Assembly (NCBI GenBank): GCA_017615055.1
Contig: JAGAAW010000029.1
Location: forward strand, 1 to 43,622
Reading direction: 5' to 3'
Length of the DNA: 43,622 nucleotides
Origin: Fibrobacter sp.
GTDB lineage: Bacteria; Fibrobacterota; Fibrobacteria; Fibrobacterales; Fibrobacteraceae
Below the pieces are notes generated by a model. That model did no database searches and was not told where the DNA came from. It was given only the letters and a program-made list of their open reading frames with translations. Shown here piece after piece: positions 1 to 6,610 of this stretch. A program made the position numbers and the translations under genes. The number at the start of each line of letters is the position of its first letter. Position 1 is the stretch's first letter.

Positions 1-399
1 CTTCTTGGCGTAGTAAGCCTGAGCGATGGCGGAGTTGAGCTTGTGAGAACCCGATGTGTTGTTGCCTTCGAACTTGTAGTAGATGTGGGCCGGAGTGCCG
101 AGAGCCTGTTCGAGGAAGTAGGCGCGAACGAGCGGGGAGGGGCGGTACATCTTGTAGAACGTGCGGATGTCTTCCGGAATTTCGATGTAAGGAGTATCGT
201 TGTCGAGTTCCTGCTTGATGAGTTCGTCGCAGAAAACCGGCTGCAGGTCTTCGAAGGTTACCGGCTTGCCGGTACCCGGGTTCAGGAGCGGTGCGGGCTT
301 CTTCTTCATGTCGGCACGCACGTTGTACCATGCCTTCGGGAGTTCGTCTTCTTTAAGGTAAGTCTTGACCTGGCCGTCGAGTTTGAGAGAGTTTCTCAT
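1..399 (-). CDS. trpB: TrpB2-type tryptophan synthase beta subunit, 5' part
   Basis: This is the first 133 codons of a PLP-dependent enzyme of the TrpB2 (TrpB-like) branch, which condenses indole and serine to tryptophan; the rest lies beyond the window edge. The N-terminal region with an extended segment (KAWYNVRADM, residues 22-31), RPSPL at 86-90 and KFEGNNTSGSHKLN at 109-122 match this family. Lys120 in GSHKLN is the expected Schiff-base lysine. The ATG is preceded by AAAGGA at a good distance. The leader upstream holds a Trp-codon attenuator, which supports a role in tryptophan synthesis rather than a generic PLP lyase. I infer the TrpB2 assignment from the N-terminal third only. Confidence 0.9.
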   Translation of the reverse strand, partial: MRNSLKLDGQVKTYLKEDELPKAWYNVRADMKKKPAPLLNPGTGKPVTFEDLQPVFCDELIKQELDNDTPYIEIPEDIRTFYKMYRPSPLVRAYFLEQALGTPAHIYYKFEGNNTSGSHKLNSAIAQAYYAKK

Positions 400-470
400 T
401 TTGTATTCCTTTATTTGTTGTAGTTTGCGTCAGTTTCAGGTTCTTTGCCGGGTTTCCAAAAGTTTTTTGC

Positions 471-497
471 AAAAAAATTGGCTCCCTTTGAGGAGCC
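471..497 (-). terminator. Attenuator terminator hairpin
   Basis: On the minus strand GGCTCC (497-492), a six-base loop and GGAGCC (485-480) form a 6-bp GC-rich stem, followed by AA and seven T. It lies before the structural gene, about 40 bases after the leader-peptide stop, as expected of an attenuator. Confidence 0.85.
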
Positions 498-549
498 TGC
501 TTCTTTTGAAAACCGTACCAAAAATACCAGGCTCCGATTATTGGGCCTG
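471..549 (-). promoter_or_regulatory. Transcription attenuator of the trpB2 leader (segments 1 to 4)
   Basis: Reading on the minus strand, segment 1 (CAGGCCC, 549-543, just after the Trp codons) can pair imperfectly with segment 2 (GGAGCCTG, 535-528). Segment 2 is an exact 8-base complement of segment 3 (CAGGCTCC, 499-492). Segment 3 is also the left arm of the terminator that ends with GGAGCC (485-480) and a run of seven T. Stalling at the Trp codons would cover segment 1, let 2 pair with 3, and stop the terminator from forming. This is the classical 1:2, 2:3, 3:4 arrangement. Confidence 0.85.
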
Positions 550-585
550 CCACCACCAGAAGTTGATGCTTGCTACGAATTTCAT
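538..585 (-). CDS. trpL: Trp leader peptide, 15 residues
   Basis: A 15-codon frame reads MKFVASINFWWWQAQ and then TAA, with three consecutive Trp codons (TGG) at positions 10-12. It lies 139 bases upstream of the trpB2-type start on the same strand and directly before a set of mutually exclusive hairpins. The layout is close to the E. coli trp leader peptide (14 residues, Trp at 10 and 11). A TATATTTG element ends five bases before its ATG, so the transcript probably starts at or next to the ATG. Ribosome stalling at the Trp codons when charged tRNA-Trp is scarce would be the sensing step. The ORF and hairpins are seen directly; the mechanism is inferred from the known trp attenuators. Confidence 0.88.
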   Translation of the reverse strand: MKFVASINFWWWQAQ

Positions 586-590
586 GTGCC

Positions 591-598
591 CAAATATA
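591..598 (-). promoter_or_regulatory. Promoter core TATATTTG for the trp leader
   Basis: TATATTTG on the minus strand ends five bases before the leader-peptide ATG. A possible upstream element TTGCCA lies at 621-616, 17 bases away. It belongs to the recurrent element described in the findings. Confidence 0.6.
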
Positions 599-681
599 TC
601 TAAAAAATAGGCCTATGGCAATAAATTATTGTAAAAAAATGCTCGCTTTTGGCGTATAAAGCCCTGGTAAAGGCCGTCCGG

Positions 682-711
682 TTGACAACCTGGCAAAATA
701 AATTATCTTGA
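682..711 (+). promoter_or_regulatory. Candidate promoter TTGACA-16-TATCTT
   Basis: A consensus -35 hexamer TTGACA (682-687) and TATCTT (704-709) are separated by 16 bases, in an AT-rich stretch just before the 63-residue frame. Confidence 0.5.
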
Positions 712-717
712 AAAGAT

Positions 718-909
718 ATGGCAATAGATAGCAGACTCTTGACTGGACAGTGCTCCCCTCTGGAGGAGAACAAGTTGGACCACTCGCTCTCGGCGACATC
801 CAAGGTGATGCCGTTACATCCGGGCAACAAGCGCCCGCACGTCCATCGCACGCCAAGGAAGTCCGTCCGCAAGTCCAAGTCGGGCGAATCGTCTCGCGCC
901 GCGAAGTGA
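718..909 (+). CDS. Candidate small basic protein, 63 residues
   Basis: I do not recognise this protein. The frame encodes 63 residues with a strongly basic second half rich in Lys, Arg, Ser and Pro. From about codon 25 the third positions are mostly G or C, like the real genes nearby, and no better frame covers the interval. TTGACA at 682-687 and TATCTT at 704-709 (16-base spacer) stand just upstream, with the ATG six bases after TATCTTGA, the same geometry as other putative leaderless starts in the window. No Shine-Dalgarno sequence is present. The first third has poorer codon use, so the frame may be spurious or start later. Confidence 0.42.
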   Translation: MAIDSRLLTGQCSPLEENKLDHSLSATSKVMPLHPGNKRPHVHRTPRKSVRKSKSGESSRAAK

Positions 910-996
910 ATTTTTCAAATTTTCTATAGCCTTTTTGGGGAAAATCATACTATTTTTATGGCAGCCCGTACGCGGGCCTAAAGAGTGAGGTTTTCT

Positions 997-1917
997 ATGC
1001 GCGTTTTCGTTACCGGCGGAACAGGTTTTATCGGACACTACGTGGTCAAGGCGCTCCTTGAACGCGGGAATGACGTTGTAATCGCTACACGCCACCCGAA
1101 CAAGGTTCCCTCACTTGCGGCCAGCCCGAACGTTAGTTTTGTCCAGGCCTCGCTTACGGATTTCGACAAGATGGGCGAGGGACTGCAGGGCTGCGATGCC
1201 TGTATCCATATCGCGCTTGGCTGGGGCGAAACCCCGAGCGCCATGCTCATGAACGATACGCGCGCAACGGTCATGCTCCTTGAAATGGCGGCAAAGGCCG
1301 GCTGCAAGAAGTTTATCCAGACTAGCAGCACCGCTGCGATGGGACGCATGCGCCCCGTGATGCGCGAGGTGACGAGCAACCTGCCGATGGACCTTTACGG
1401 TGCCACCAAGGCGGCGGGCGAGGCCTACGTGCTCGGTTTCCGCCAGGGCTACGGCAAGAACTTTCCGCAGGTCACCATGCAGAGGAACATCATCCGTCCG
1501 GGCTATACCTTCGGTAACCCCGCTTACCCCGATGGCTGTTCCCAGCCGGACCGTCGATTCTTCGACATGGCCCGCGCCGTGAAGGAGGACCGCGATATCG
1601 AGATTGTCAAGAACGACGGTACGCAGTTCATCCATGCAAGTCAGCAGGCGGAACTCTACATGAAGGTCCTCGAAAGCGACAAGAACGAGGAAATTTTCCT
1701 CGGCCTGGGCGAGGTCTGGATTAGCTGGAAGGAAATCGCTGAGATGATGATTTCCCTCAAGCCCGGCTGCAAGACGAAGATTGTGGAGAAGGACCTCGGC
1801 TGGGGCGACGACCCGATGCTCTTCGATGTCAGCAAGATCAAGGACCAGTTTGGCCTTGCCTTCGATGCGCACGACTTCATGATGGACCACGTGAAGTGGA
1901 CCTACGAGCAGGCGTAA
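997..1917 (+). CDS. NAD-dependent epimerase/dehydratase (extended SDR)
   Basis: A 306-residue Rossmann-fold oxidoreductase of the extended short-chain dehydrogenase family. The nucleotide-binding motif TGGTGFIG is at residues 6-13, a TSST serine pair at 109-112, and the catalytic YGATK (Tyr134, Lys138) follows. The substrate cannot be told from sequence; nucleotide-sugar or hydroxysteroid-like substrates are typical of the family. I chose ATG 997 rather than the GTG at 985 because residues 1-6 then form the first beta strand and GAGTGAGG just upstream can serve as ribosome binding site. A short hairpin (GCCCG/CGGGC, about 964-976) lies in the leader. The gene ends one base before the convergent mntP stop. 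Confidence 0.88.
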   Translation: MRVFVTGGTGFIGHYVVKALLERGNDVVIATRHPNKVPSLAASPNVSFVQASLTDFDKMGEGLQGCDACIHIALGWGETPSAMLMNDTRATVMLLEMAAKAGCKKFIQTSSTAAMGRMRPVMREVTSNLPMDLYGATKAAGEAYVLGFRQGYGKNFPQVTMQRNIIRPGYTFGNPAYPDGCSQPDRRFFDMARAVKEDRDIEIVKNDGTQFIHASQQAELYMKVLESDKNEEIFLGLGEVWISWKEIAEMMISLKPGCKTKIVEKDLGWGDDPMLFDVSKIKDQFGLAFDAHDFMMDHVKWTYEQA

Positions 1918-1918
1918 A

Positions 1919-2482
1919 CTAGAACAGCATCTTCACGCCGATTGCAATCAGAATAATCCCCGCGATAATCTCGGGGATTTTCGTTTTGAAGCGCTTGGCG
2001 GCGTGCTTGCCCATCTCGTACCCGATGACGCCCATGGCAAAGCTCGCAAATGCGATGGCCGATGTGGCGAGCACCATGTTTGCATTAATGAACGCGAAGG
2101 AGATTCCTACGGCAAAGGCGTCGATGCTTGTTGCTACCGAAAGGAGCAATATGTTTGCGATGGTGAGGTTCTTCGCGGCAATTTTTTCACCTTCGTCTTC
2201 GCCAGCGTCCCCGCGGATTGCGCCCCATATCATGCGGCCACCCAGAATGCAGAGGATGGTGCAGGCGATGGGCGTGCCTACGGAACTGAACCAGCGTTCG
2301 GCGAAACTCCCGAGATAGTACCCGATGAGCGTCATGCCGCCCTGGAAAACGCCGAAACTCACGGCCTGGAGCATCGCGCGGCTATAGCGGATGCCCGACT
2401 TGGAAAGCCCGGTGGCGATGGCGACCGCGAAGCAGTCCATCGCCTCCACGATGGCGATGATGATGATTTCTATGATTCCCAT
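1919..2482 (-). CDS. mntP: Manganese efflux pump MntP
   Basis: A 187-residue inner-membrane protein of the MntP (former DUF204) family that exports Mn2+. It has six hydrophobic segments arranged as two related halves; each half carries the acidic motif of the family, EAMDCFAVAI near residue 13 and TSIDAFAVGI near residue 118. A short charged loop (DAGEDEGEK) separates the halves. The length matches the usual size of about 188. Its start lies inside the end of tsaE (13-base overlap), so it is the last gene of an nspC-tsaE-mntP unit. I see no room for a separate Mn riboswitch upstream. Confidence 0.93.
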   Translation of the reverse strand: MGIIEIIIIAIVEAMDCFAVAIATGLSKSGIRYSRAMLQAVSFGVFQGGMTLIGYYLGSFAERWFSSVGTPIACTILCILGGRMIWGAIRGDAGEDEGEKIAAKNLTIANILLLSVATSIDAFAVGISFAFINANMVLATSAIAFASFAMGVIGYEMGKHAAKRFKTKIPEIIAGIILIAIGVKMLF

Positions 2483-2883
2483 TTTTCGACAGTCACTTCG
2501 CGGACGTTTTCCGAGACAATTTCGATATTGATTTTGTACGTCACGTCGTACGTTTGCCCGTCAAGCCTTTCGGGCCATTCGATAAGCGTTATGCCCTTTG
2601 AAAGGTAATCGTGGTCGAACCCGACTTCGTACAGTTCTGCACCCGGTTCCAAGCGGTAAAGGTCAAAGTGGAAGAGCGGCGGGTCGTTCGGGTATTCGTG
2701 CAAAATGGTGTAGGTGGGGGAGCAGACGCTGCCTTCGAACCCGAGACCCTTGCAGATGCCGCGGCTCATGACGGTCTTGCCCGCGCCGAGGTTCCCGTAC
2801 AGCGCGACCATGTCGCCCGCCTTGAGCGACTTCCCGAATTCTACGGCCCAGTTGTATGTCTCATCTTCGCTGTTGAAGGTCAT
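2470..2883 (-). CDS. tsaE: tRNA threonylcarbamoyladenosine biosynthesis ATPase TsaE
   Basis: A 137-residue P-loop ATPase that works with TsaB and TsaD to place the t6A modification on A37 of ANN-decoding tRNAs. Walker A GNLGAGKT is at residues 30-37; the family segments SPTYTILHEY, FHFDLYRLE and LIEWPERL follow in order. Length is slightly below the common 150 residues but all motifs are present. It lies six bases after nspC and overlaps mntP. No tsaB or tsaD is in the window. Confidence 0.93.
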   Translation of the reverse strand: MTFNSEDETYNWAVEFGKSLKAGDMVALYGNLGAGKTVMSRGICKGLGFEGSVCSPTYTILHEYPNDPPLFHFDLYRLEPGAELYEVGFDHDYLSKGITLIEWPERLDGQTYDVTYKINIEIVSENVREVTVEKWES

Positions 2884-2889
2884 AAGGCG

Positions 2890-4017
2890 CTACAGTTTCT
2901 CCTTGAACTGCTCGTACGTGAACTTGTGGAGCAGGTGGAACTTGCCTTCCATATCGAACTTGCCGATGCTCGGGTGCCTTACCCCGTTGAAGAACGTGGT
3001 CTTCACCATGGTGTAGTGGATCATGTCTTCGAAGATAAGCTTGTCGCCGACCTGCAGCGGCTTGTCGAAGGAGAAATCCCCGAGCTGGTCGCCCGCTAGG
3101 CAGGAACATCCTGTTAACTTGTATGTATAAGGCTTCTCGCCGGGCATCCCGGAGCCCGTAACGGCGGGCCTGTAGGGCATTTCGAGGCAGTCCGGCATGT
3201 GTGCACTTATGGATACATTCAGCACGGCGATATCGACTTCGTTGTGCACGATATCTTCGACTGTGGTTACCAGTTCGCCCGTCTGCCAGCCGACCGCTTC
3301 CCCCGGTTCCATGATGACTTCGACACCCGGATGGCGTTCCATGAATCCCTTGAGGATGCGCACGAGGTCGTCCCTGTGGTAGTCCTTGCGGGTAATGTGG
3401 TGGCCGCCGCCGAAGTTCACCCACTTCATGCGGTCTATGTACTTGCCAAAATGCTTCTCGAACGCGGCGAGCACGCCTTCGAGCGCGTCGGTGTCCTGCT
3501 CGCACAGGGCATGGAAGTGCAGCCCCTCGATCCCGTCCAGCAGTTCGGGCTTGAATTCCGCCTCGGTCACCCCGAGCCTCGAGTGCTTGCCGCAGGGGTT
3601 GTAGATGTCGGTCTCGACCGTCGAGAATTCCGGGTTCACGCGTATGCCCGCGCTTACGCCCGCCTTGAGGGTCTTTTCCTTGAACCGCGCCCACTGGCTA
3701 AAGCTGTTGAAGCTGATGTGGTCGGCAAGCGAGAGAATCTCGTCGATTTCGTCGTCGGAATAAACCGGCGCAAACACGTGTACCTGCTTGTTCATCTCCT
3801 CGCGGGCAAGGCGTGCCTCGTTGAGGCTCGAAGCGGTAGCCCCGGCAAGGTATTTCCCGATGAGGGGGAAGGAGCGCCAGAAACTGTACCCCTTGAGGGC
3901 GCAGATGATGTGGACTCCGGTCTTTTTCTGGATATCGTCCAGGATTTCCATGTTCCGGACGAGCCTTTTTTCGTCCAGGACGAAGCAGGGGCTGGGTACT
4001 TGGGTGTAATCGAGCAT
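2890..4017 (-). CDS. nspC: Carboxynorspermidine/carboxyspermidine decarboxylase NspC
   Basis: A 375-residue PLP-dependent decarboxylase of the alanine-racemase fold, performing the last step of the alternative spermidine/norspermidine route. Lys42 in ALKGYS is the expected PLP lysine. Other family landmarks are PCGKHSRLG, LHFHALCEQ, NFGGGHHIT, the glycine-rich PGEAVGWQTG phosphate loop and a late CLAGD with the active-site Cys. The first step enzyme (carboxy(nor)spermidine dehydrogenase) is not in the window. It is the first gene of the nspC-tsaE-mntP unit, and TATATTTG ends four bases before its ATG with no Shine-Dalgarno sequence, suggesting a leaderless transcript. Confidence 0.94.
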   Translation of the reverse strand: MLDYTQVPSPCFVLDEKRLVRNMEILDDIQKKTGVHIICALKGYSFWRSFPLIGKYLAGATASSLNEARLAREEMNKQVHVFAPVYSDDEIDEILSLADHISFNSFSQWARFKEKTLKAGVSAGIRVNPEFSTVETDIYNPCGKHSRLGVTEAEFKPELLDGIEGLHFHALCEQDTDALEGVLAAFEKHFGKYIDRMKWVNFGGGHHITRKDYHRDDLVRILKGFMERHPGVEVIMEPGEAVGWQTGELVTTVEDIVHNEVDIAVLNVSISAHMPDCLEMPYRPAVTGSGMPGEKPYTYKLTGCSCLAGDQLGDFSFDKPLQVGDKLIFEDMIHYTMVKTTFFNGVRHPSIGKFDMEGKFHLLHKFTYEQFKEKL

Positions 4018-4021
4018 GCCC

Positions 4022-4029
4022 CAAATATA
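4022..4029 (-). promoter_or_regulatory. Promoter core TATATTTG before nspC
   Basis: TATATTTG on the minus strand is followed by GGGC and then the nspC ATG. This is nearly the same string as before folK (TATATTGG, GGGC, GTG). Confidence 0.6.
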
Positions 4030-4111
4030 AAATTGTTGCCCTAATTTGTGTAGTATGCTTTTTTATGGCGTTTTTTTGTGATTTTTATGGTCATTTTTCC
4101 AATCCTTTAAC

Positions 4112-4119
4112 TAAATTTA
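4112..4119 (+). promoter_or_regulatory. Promoter-like TAAATTTA before the 4122 gene
   Basis: TAAATTTA lies two bases before ATG 4122 and five before the in-frame ATG 4125; no Shine-Dalgarno sequence is visible. Confidence 0.45.
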
Positions 4120-4121
4120 AG

Positions 4122-4886
4122 ATGATGATTTTGTCTATACATAAGTGCTTTTTCGCAGCGTTCATATCCCTAGCCTGTGCCGGGGTGTCTTTTGCTCAAC
4201 AACCTGCCGATTCAGTCGTCGCTTCCCGTGGAGCCCAGGCGACTCTCGACGAGATGATTCAACATAAGCTGGATTCCTTGAACAGCGCCAACAAGTCTTC
4301 TGCCGCGAAGACGAATTCCGATAGCCTCGCCAAGGTGAAAGCGGACAGCGTGCGCAAGATGATCCAGGCTGGCAAGTACGTCCAGCGTGCCAAGTACGAC
4401 AAGAGCAACTTCGACCACTGGAAGGTCGATACGCTTTTCCAGAAGAAGGTCAAGGACATGGTCCACGGTGTGTGGCGCACCCCGATCGTGGCTCACGGTC
4501 ATGCCTTCCGCGATGCCGAACTCGTGTTCAACATGAACGATACTCTTAACGGCGCAACCCGCACCTATTCGGATTCGGGCCGCTACCAGAAGACGGGTGA
4601 CTACGCCTACAAGGCACGTTACCGCTTCGACAACGATTCCTCGATGGTTACCCGCGAAGTGTTCCGTGACCGTCAGGTTATCCGTTGGGACTACGTGACC
4701 TTCAAGGTGGCGGGCGATACGCTCAAGCACAACCTCAAGAAGCTCGAGTTCCGCGACCTGAACGACAACTGGCTCAACGCGCTCCAGGGATTCGAGAACG
4801 TTCCTCCCGAACGCTATATCCGCGACCAGAAGGCTTCCGACGACCTGAAGAAGGAAGACCAGGCCAAGGCTAAATCCAAGAAATAA
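4122..4886 (+). CDS. Secreted protein of unknown function
   Basis: I do not recognise the family. The protein has 254 residues: an N-terminal signal peptide with a hydrophobic core (about 8-24) ending in SFA before QQ, a charged and Ser/Ala-rich stretch to about residue 70, then a compact region rich in alternating polar/hydrophobic residues (about 85-235) that looks like a small beta-rich fold, and a Lys-rich tail. ATG 4122 or 4125 gives a normal signal peptide; the longer in-frame ATG at 4065 would add 19 residues before it. It ends nine bases before the FecCD-type permease and so is probably cotranscribed, but it does not look like a periplasmic substrate-binding protein. Confidence 0.75.
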   Translation: MMILSIHKCFFAAFISLACAGVSFAQQPADSVVASRGAQATLDEMIQHKLDSLNSANKSSAAKTNSDSLAKVKADSVRKMIQAGKYVQRAKYDKSNFDHWKVDTLFQKKVKDMVHGVWRTPIVAHGHAFRDAELVFNMNDTLNGATRTYSDSGRYQKTGDYAYKARYRFDNDSSMVTREVFRDRQVIRWDYVTFKVAGDTLKHNLKKLEFRDLNDNWLNALQGFENVPPERYIRDQKASDDLKKEDQAKAKSKK

Positions 4887-4895
4887 AGGGCGCTT

Positions 4896-5879
4896 ATGCG
4901 GCGTACCTGGGTTTGTTTCGGAACGCTATTTATTGGCGTTCTGGTTCTTTTTGTTTGGACCTTGGTATCCGGTCCGGTCGATGTTTCGCTGCATGACCTT
5001 GCTGTCGCGGTGTTTAATCCGGATAAGGCGGAACCCTTCCACACGAAGATCTTCTGGGAACTGCGGTTCCCGCGGGCGATGGCGGCCCTCCTTGCAGGCG
5101 CGTCGCTTTCGGTTTCGGGCCTCTGCCTGCAGACCGTTTTCCGTAACCCGCTATGCGGCCCGTACGTGCTGGGCATCAGCAGCGGGGCAAGCCTCGGTGT
5201 GGCGCTTGCGCTCCTTGCGGGCTTTGGCTTCGGCGCGTTCGGTGTGCTCGGGGCAGCCTCCATCGGGGCAATCCTCGTGACCCAGGTCGTGCTGGTCCTC
5301 GCCTCGAGGTTCAAGAATGCTTCCGTGCTTTTGGTGGCGGGCCTGCTGGTCGGCTACTTCGTGAATGCGCTGGTGAACGTGCTCATTGCCGGCGCGAATG
5401 CCGAGAGCCTGCAGGCCTACGTGTCGTGGGGGCTCGGCGGGTTTACGCGCCTGACCTTCGGGGCTATCCCGGGCTTTATGGCGGCAAGCATCGTGGGCCT
5501 TGTGCTCGTGCTAGTCTCCATGCGGTACCTGAACGTAGTCCGCATGGGCGATGACTTTGCGCGCGGGCTTGGCGTTGCCGTGCGGCGTTCTAGAATCCTG
5601 GTGTTGCTCGGGTCGAGTATCCTGGCGGGGGCAACGACTGCCTACTGCGGGCCGGTCGCGTTTATCGGTATCGCCGTCCCGCACCTTGCCTTCATGGTTT
5701 TCCGTACCACGAACCACCGCATTCTTTTGCCTGGCGTATCGCTGTGCGGCGCATTCCTCGCGCTGCTCGCGGGTCTGTTCCCGGTATCGATTCCTCTCAA
5801 TGCGGTGCTCAGCATCGTGGGCGTTCCTGTTATTTTGTATGTACTCCTGCGTGGCAATAACCGTGGAGGTGCGCTATGA
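4896..5879 (+). CDS. FecCD/BtuC-type ABC transporter permease
   Basis: A 327-residue polytopic permease of the type II importer family that moves iron-siderophore, haem or cobalamin across the inner membrane. About nine to ten hydrophobic segments are visible. Family landmarks are LRFPRAMAALLAGASLSVSG near residue 50 (an ELRFPR entry motif), NPLCGPYVLGISSGAS near 85, and the late YCGPVAFIGIAVPHLA near 250. AAGGG precedes the ATG. The downstream ATPase overlaps by ATGA. No binding protein is encoded nearby, so the substrate is undetermined; no cobalamin riboswitch fits in the space upstream of the unit. Confidence 0.92.
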   Translation: MRRTWVCFGTLFIGVLVLFVWTLVSGPVDVSLHDLAVAVFNPDKAEPFHTKIFWELRFPRAMAALLAGASLSVSGLCLQTVFRNPLCGPYVLGISSGASLGVALALLAGFGFGAFGVLGAASIGAILVTQVVLVLASRFKNASVLLVAGLLVGYFVNALVNVLIAGANAESLQAYVSWGLGGFTRLTFGAIPGFMAASIVGLVLVLVSMRYLNVVRMGDDFARGLGVAVRRSRILVLLGSSILAGATTAYCGPVAFIGIAVPHLAFMVFRTTNHRILLPGVSLCGAFLALLAGLFPVSIPLNAVLSIVGVPVILYVLLRGNNRGGAL

Positions 5880-6610
5880 GCGTGATTCTCGAGGCTAAGG
5901 CGTTGCAGTTCGGGTACGCGGCAGGCAAGCCGTTTGCGTCGTCGTTCGACTTCGCGCTCGAATCGGGCGAGGTCGTGGCACTGATGGGCGAAAACGGTTG
6001 CGGTAAGAGCACGCTTTTGAAAACGTTCGCCGGAATGCTCAAACCGCTCGGCGGGCACGTTACTATTGCAGACCGCGACGTTCATGACCGCGAGAAGGGC
6101 TACACCCTGCTGGAACTTTCGAAGCAGGTGACGCTCATGCGCATGAACATGGAAGCCCCGGACCGCATGACTGTGCAGGAATTCGTGAGCCTCGGGCGCA
6201 CTCCGTATGCGGGTGTGCTCGATGGGCGTTCTGCCGAAGACGAGGCGATCATCGAGCAGTCCATGAACCTTTTGGACGTGCAGAAATATGCTACGCGTCC
6301 GGTCTGTGAACTGAGCGATGGCGAGCGCACCCGCGTGTACCTTGCCGAGGCGATTGCGCAGAGCGTAAACGTGTTCCTGCTCGACGAGCCGAATGCGTTT
6401 TTGGATATTCCCCGCAGCCATGCGCTGTTCCGTACGTTGCGTTCCCTTGCCGCCTCGCGCGGGATGGGCATCGTGGTGTCGACGCATTCGGTGGAATATG
6501 CGCTCCGCTATGCAGACCGCATTATGGTGATTGATGGGGGAGAGTTGAAGGTTTCCGCTGCCGGTGAAGCCGAGGCGAGCGGTATCTTAGATTGGGCCCG
6601 CGCGGACTAG
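5876..6610 (+). CDS. FecE/BtuD-type ABC transporter ATP-binding protein
   Basis: A 244-residue ATPase partner of the preceding permease. Walker A GENGCGKS spans residues 38-45, the signature LSDGER is near 145, Walker B VFLLDEPN near 170 and the switch His in VSTHS near 205. The start overlaps the permease stop (ATGA), so translation is probably coupled. The stop codon overlaps the stop of the convergent sigma-54 regulator by two bases. Confidence 0.93.
   Translation: MSVILEAKALQFGYAAGKPFASSFDFALESGEVVALMGENGCGKSTLLKTFAGMLKPLGGHVTIADRDVHDREKGYTLLELSKQVTLMRMNMEAPDRMTVQEFVSLGRTPYAGVLDGRSAEDEAIIEQSMNLLDVQKYATRPVCELSDGERTRVYLAEAIAQSVNVFLLDEPNAFLDIPRSHALFRTLRSLAASRGMGIVVSTHSVEYALRYADRIMVIDGGELKVSAAGEAEASGILDWARAD

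Noticed and set aside
353..610. Overlapping frames on both strands in the trpB2 leader region
   Set aside because: They cross the attenuator hairpins and have poor codon use; the 15-codon Trp leader is the only supported frame.
1111..1890. A 259-codon minus-strand frame opposite the SDR gene
   Set aside because: The SDR reading with TGGTGFIG and YGATK is unambiguous, and the antisense frame has no recognisable content.
4022..4121. A cobalamin or other riboswitch upstream of the FecCD-type transporter unit
   Set aside because: Only about 100 AT-rich bases separate it from nspC, with no conserved riboswitch core or stable fold that I can see.
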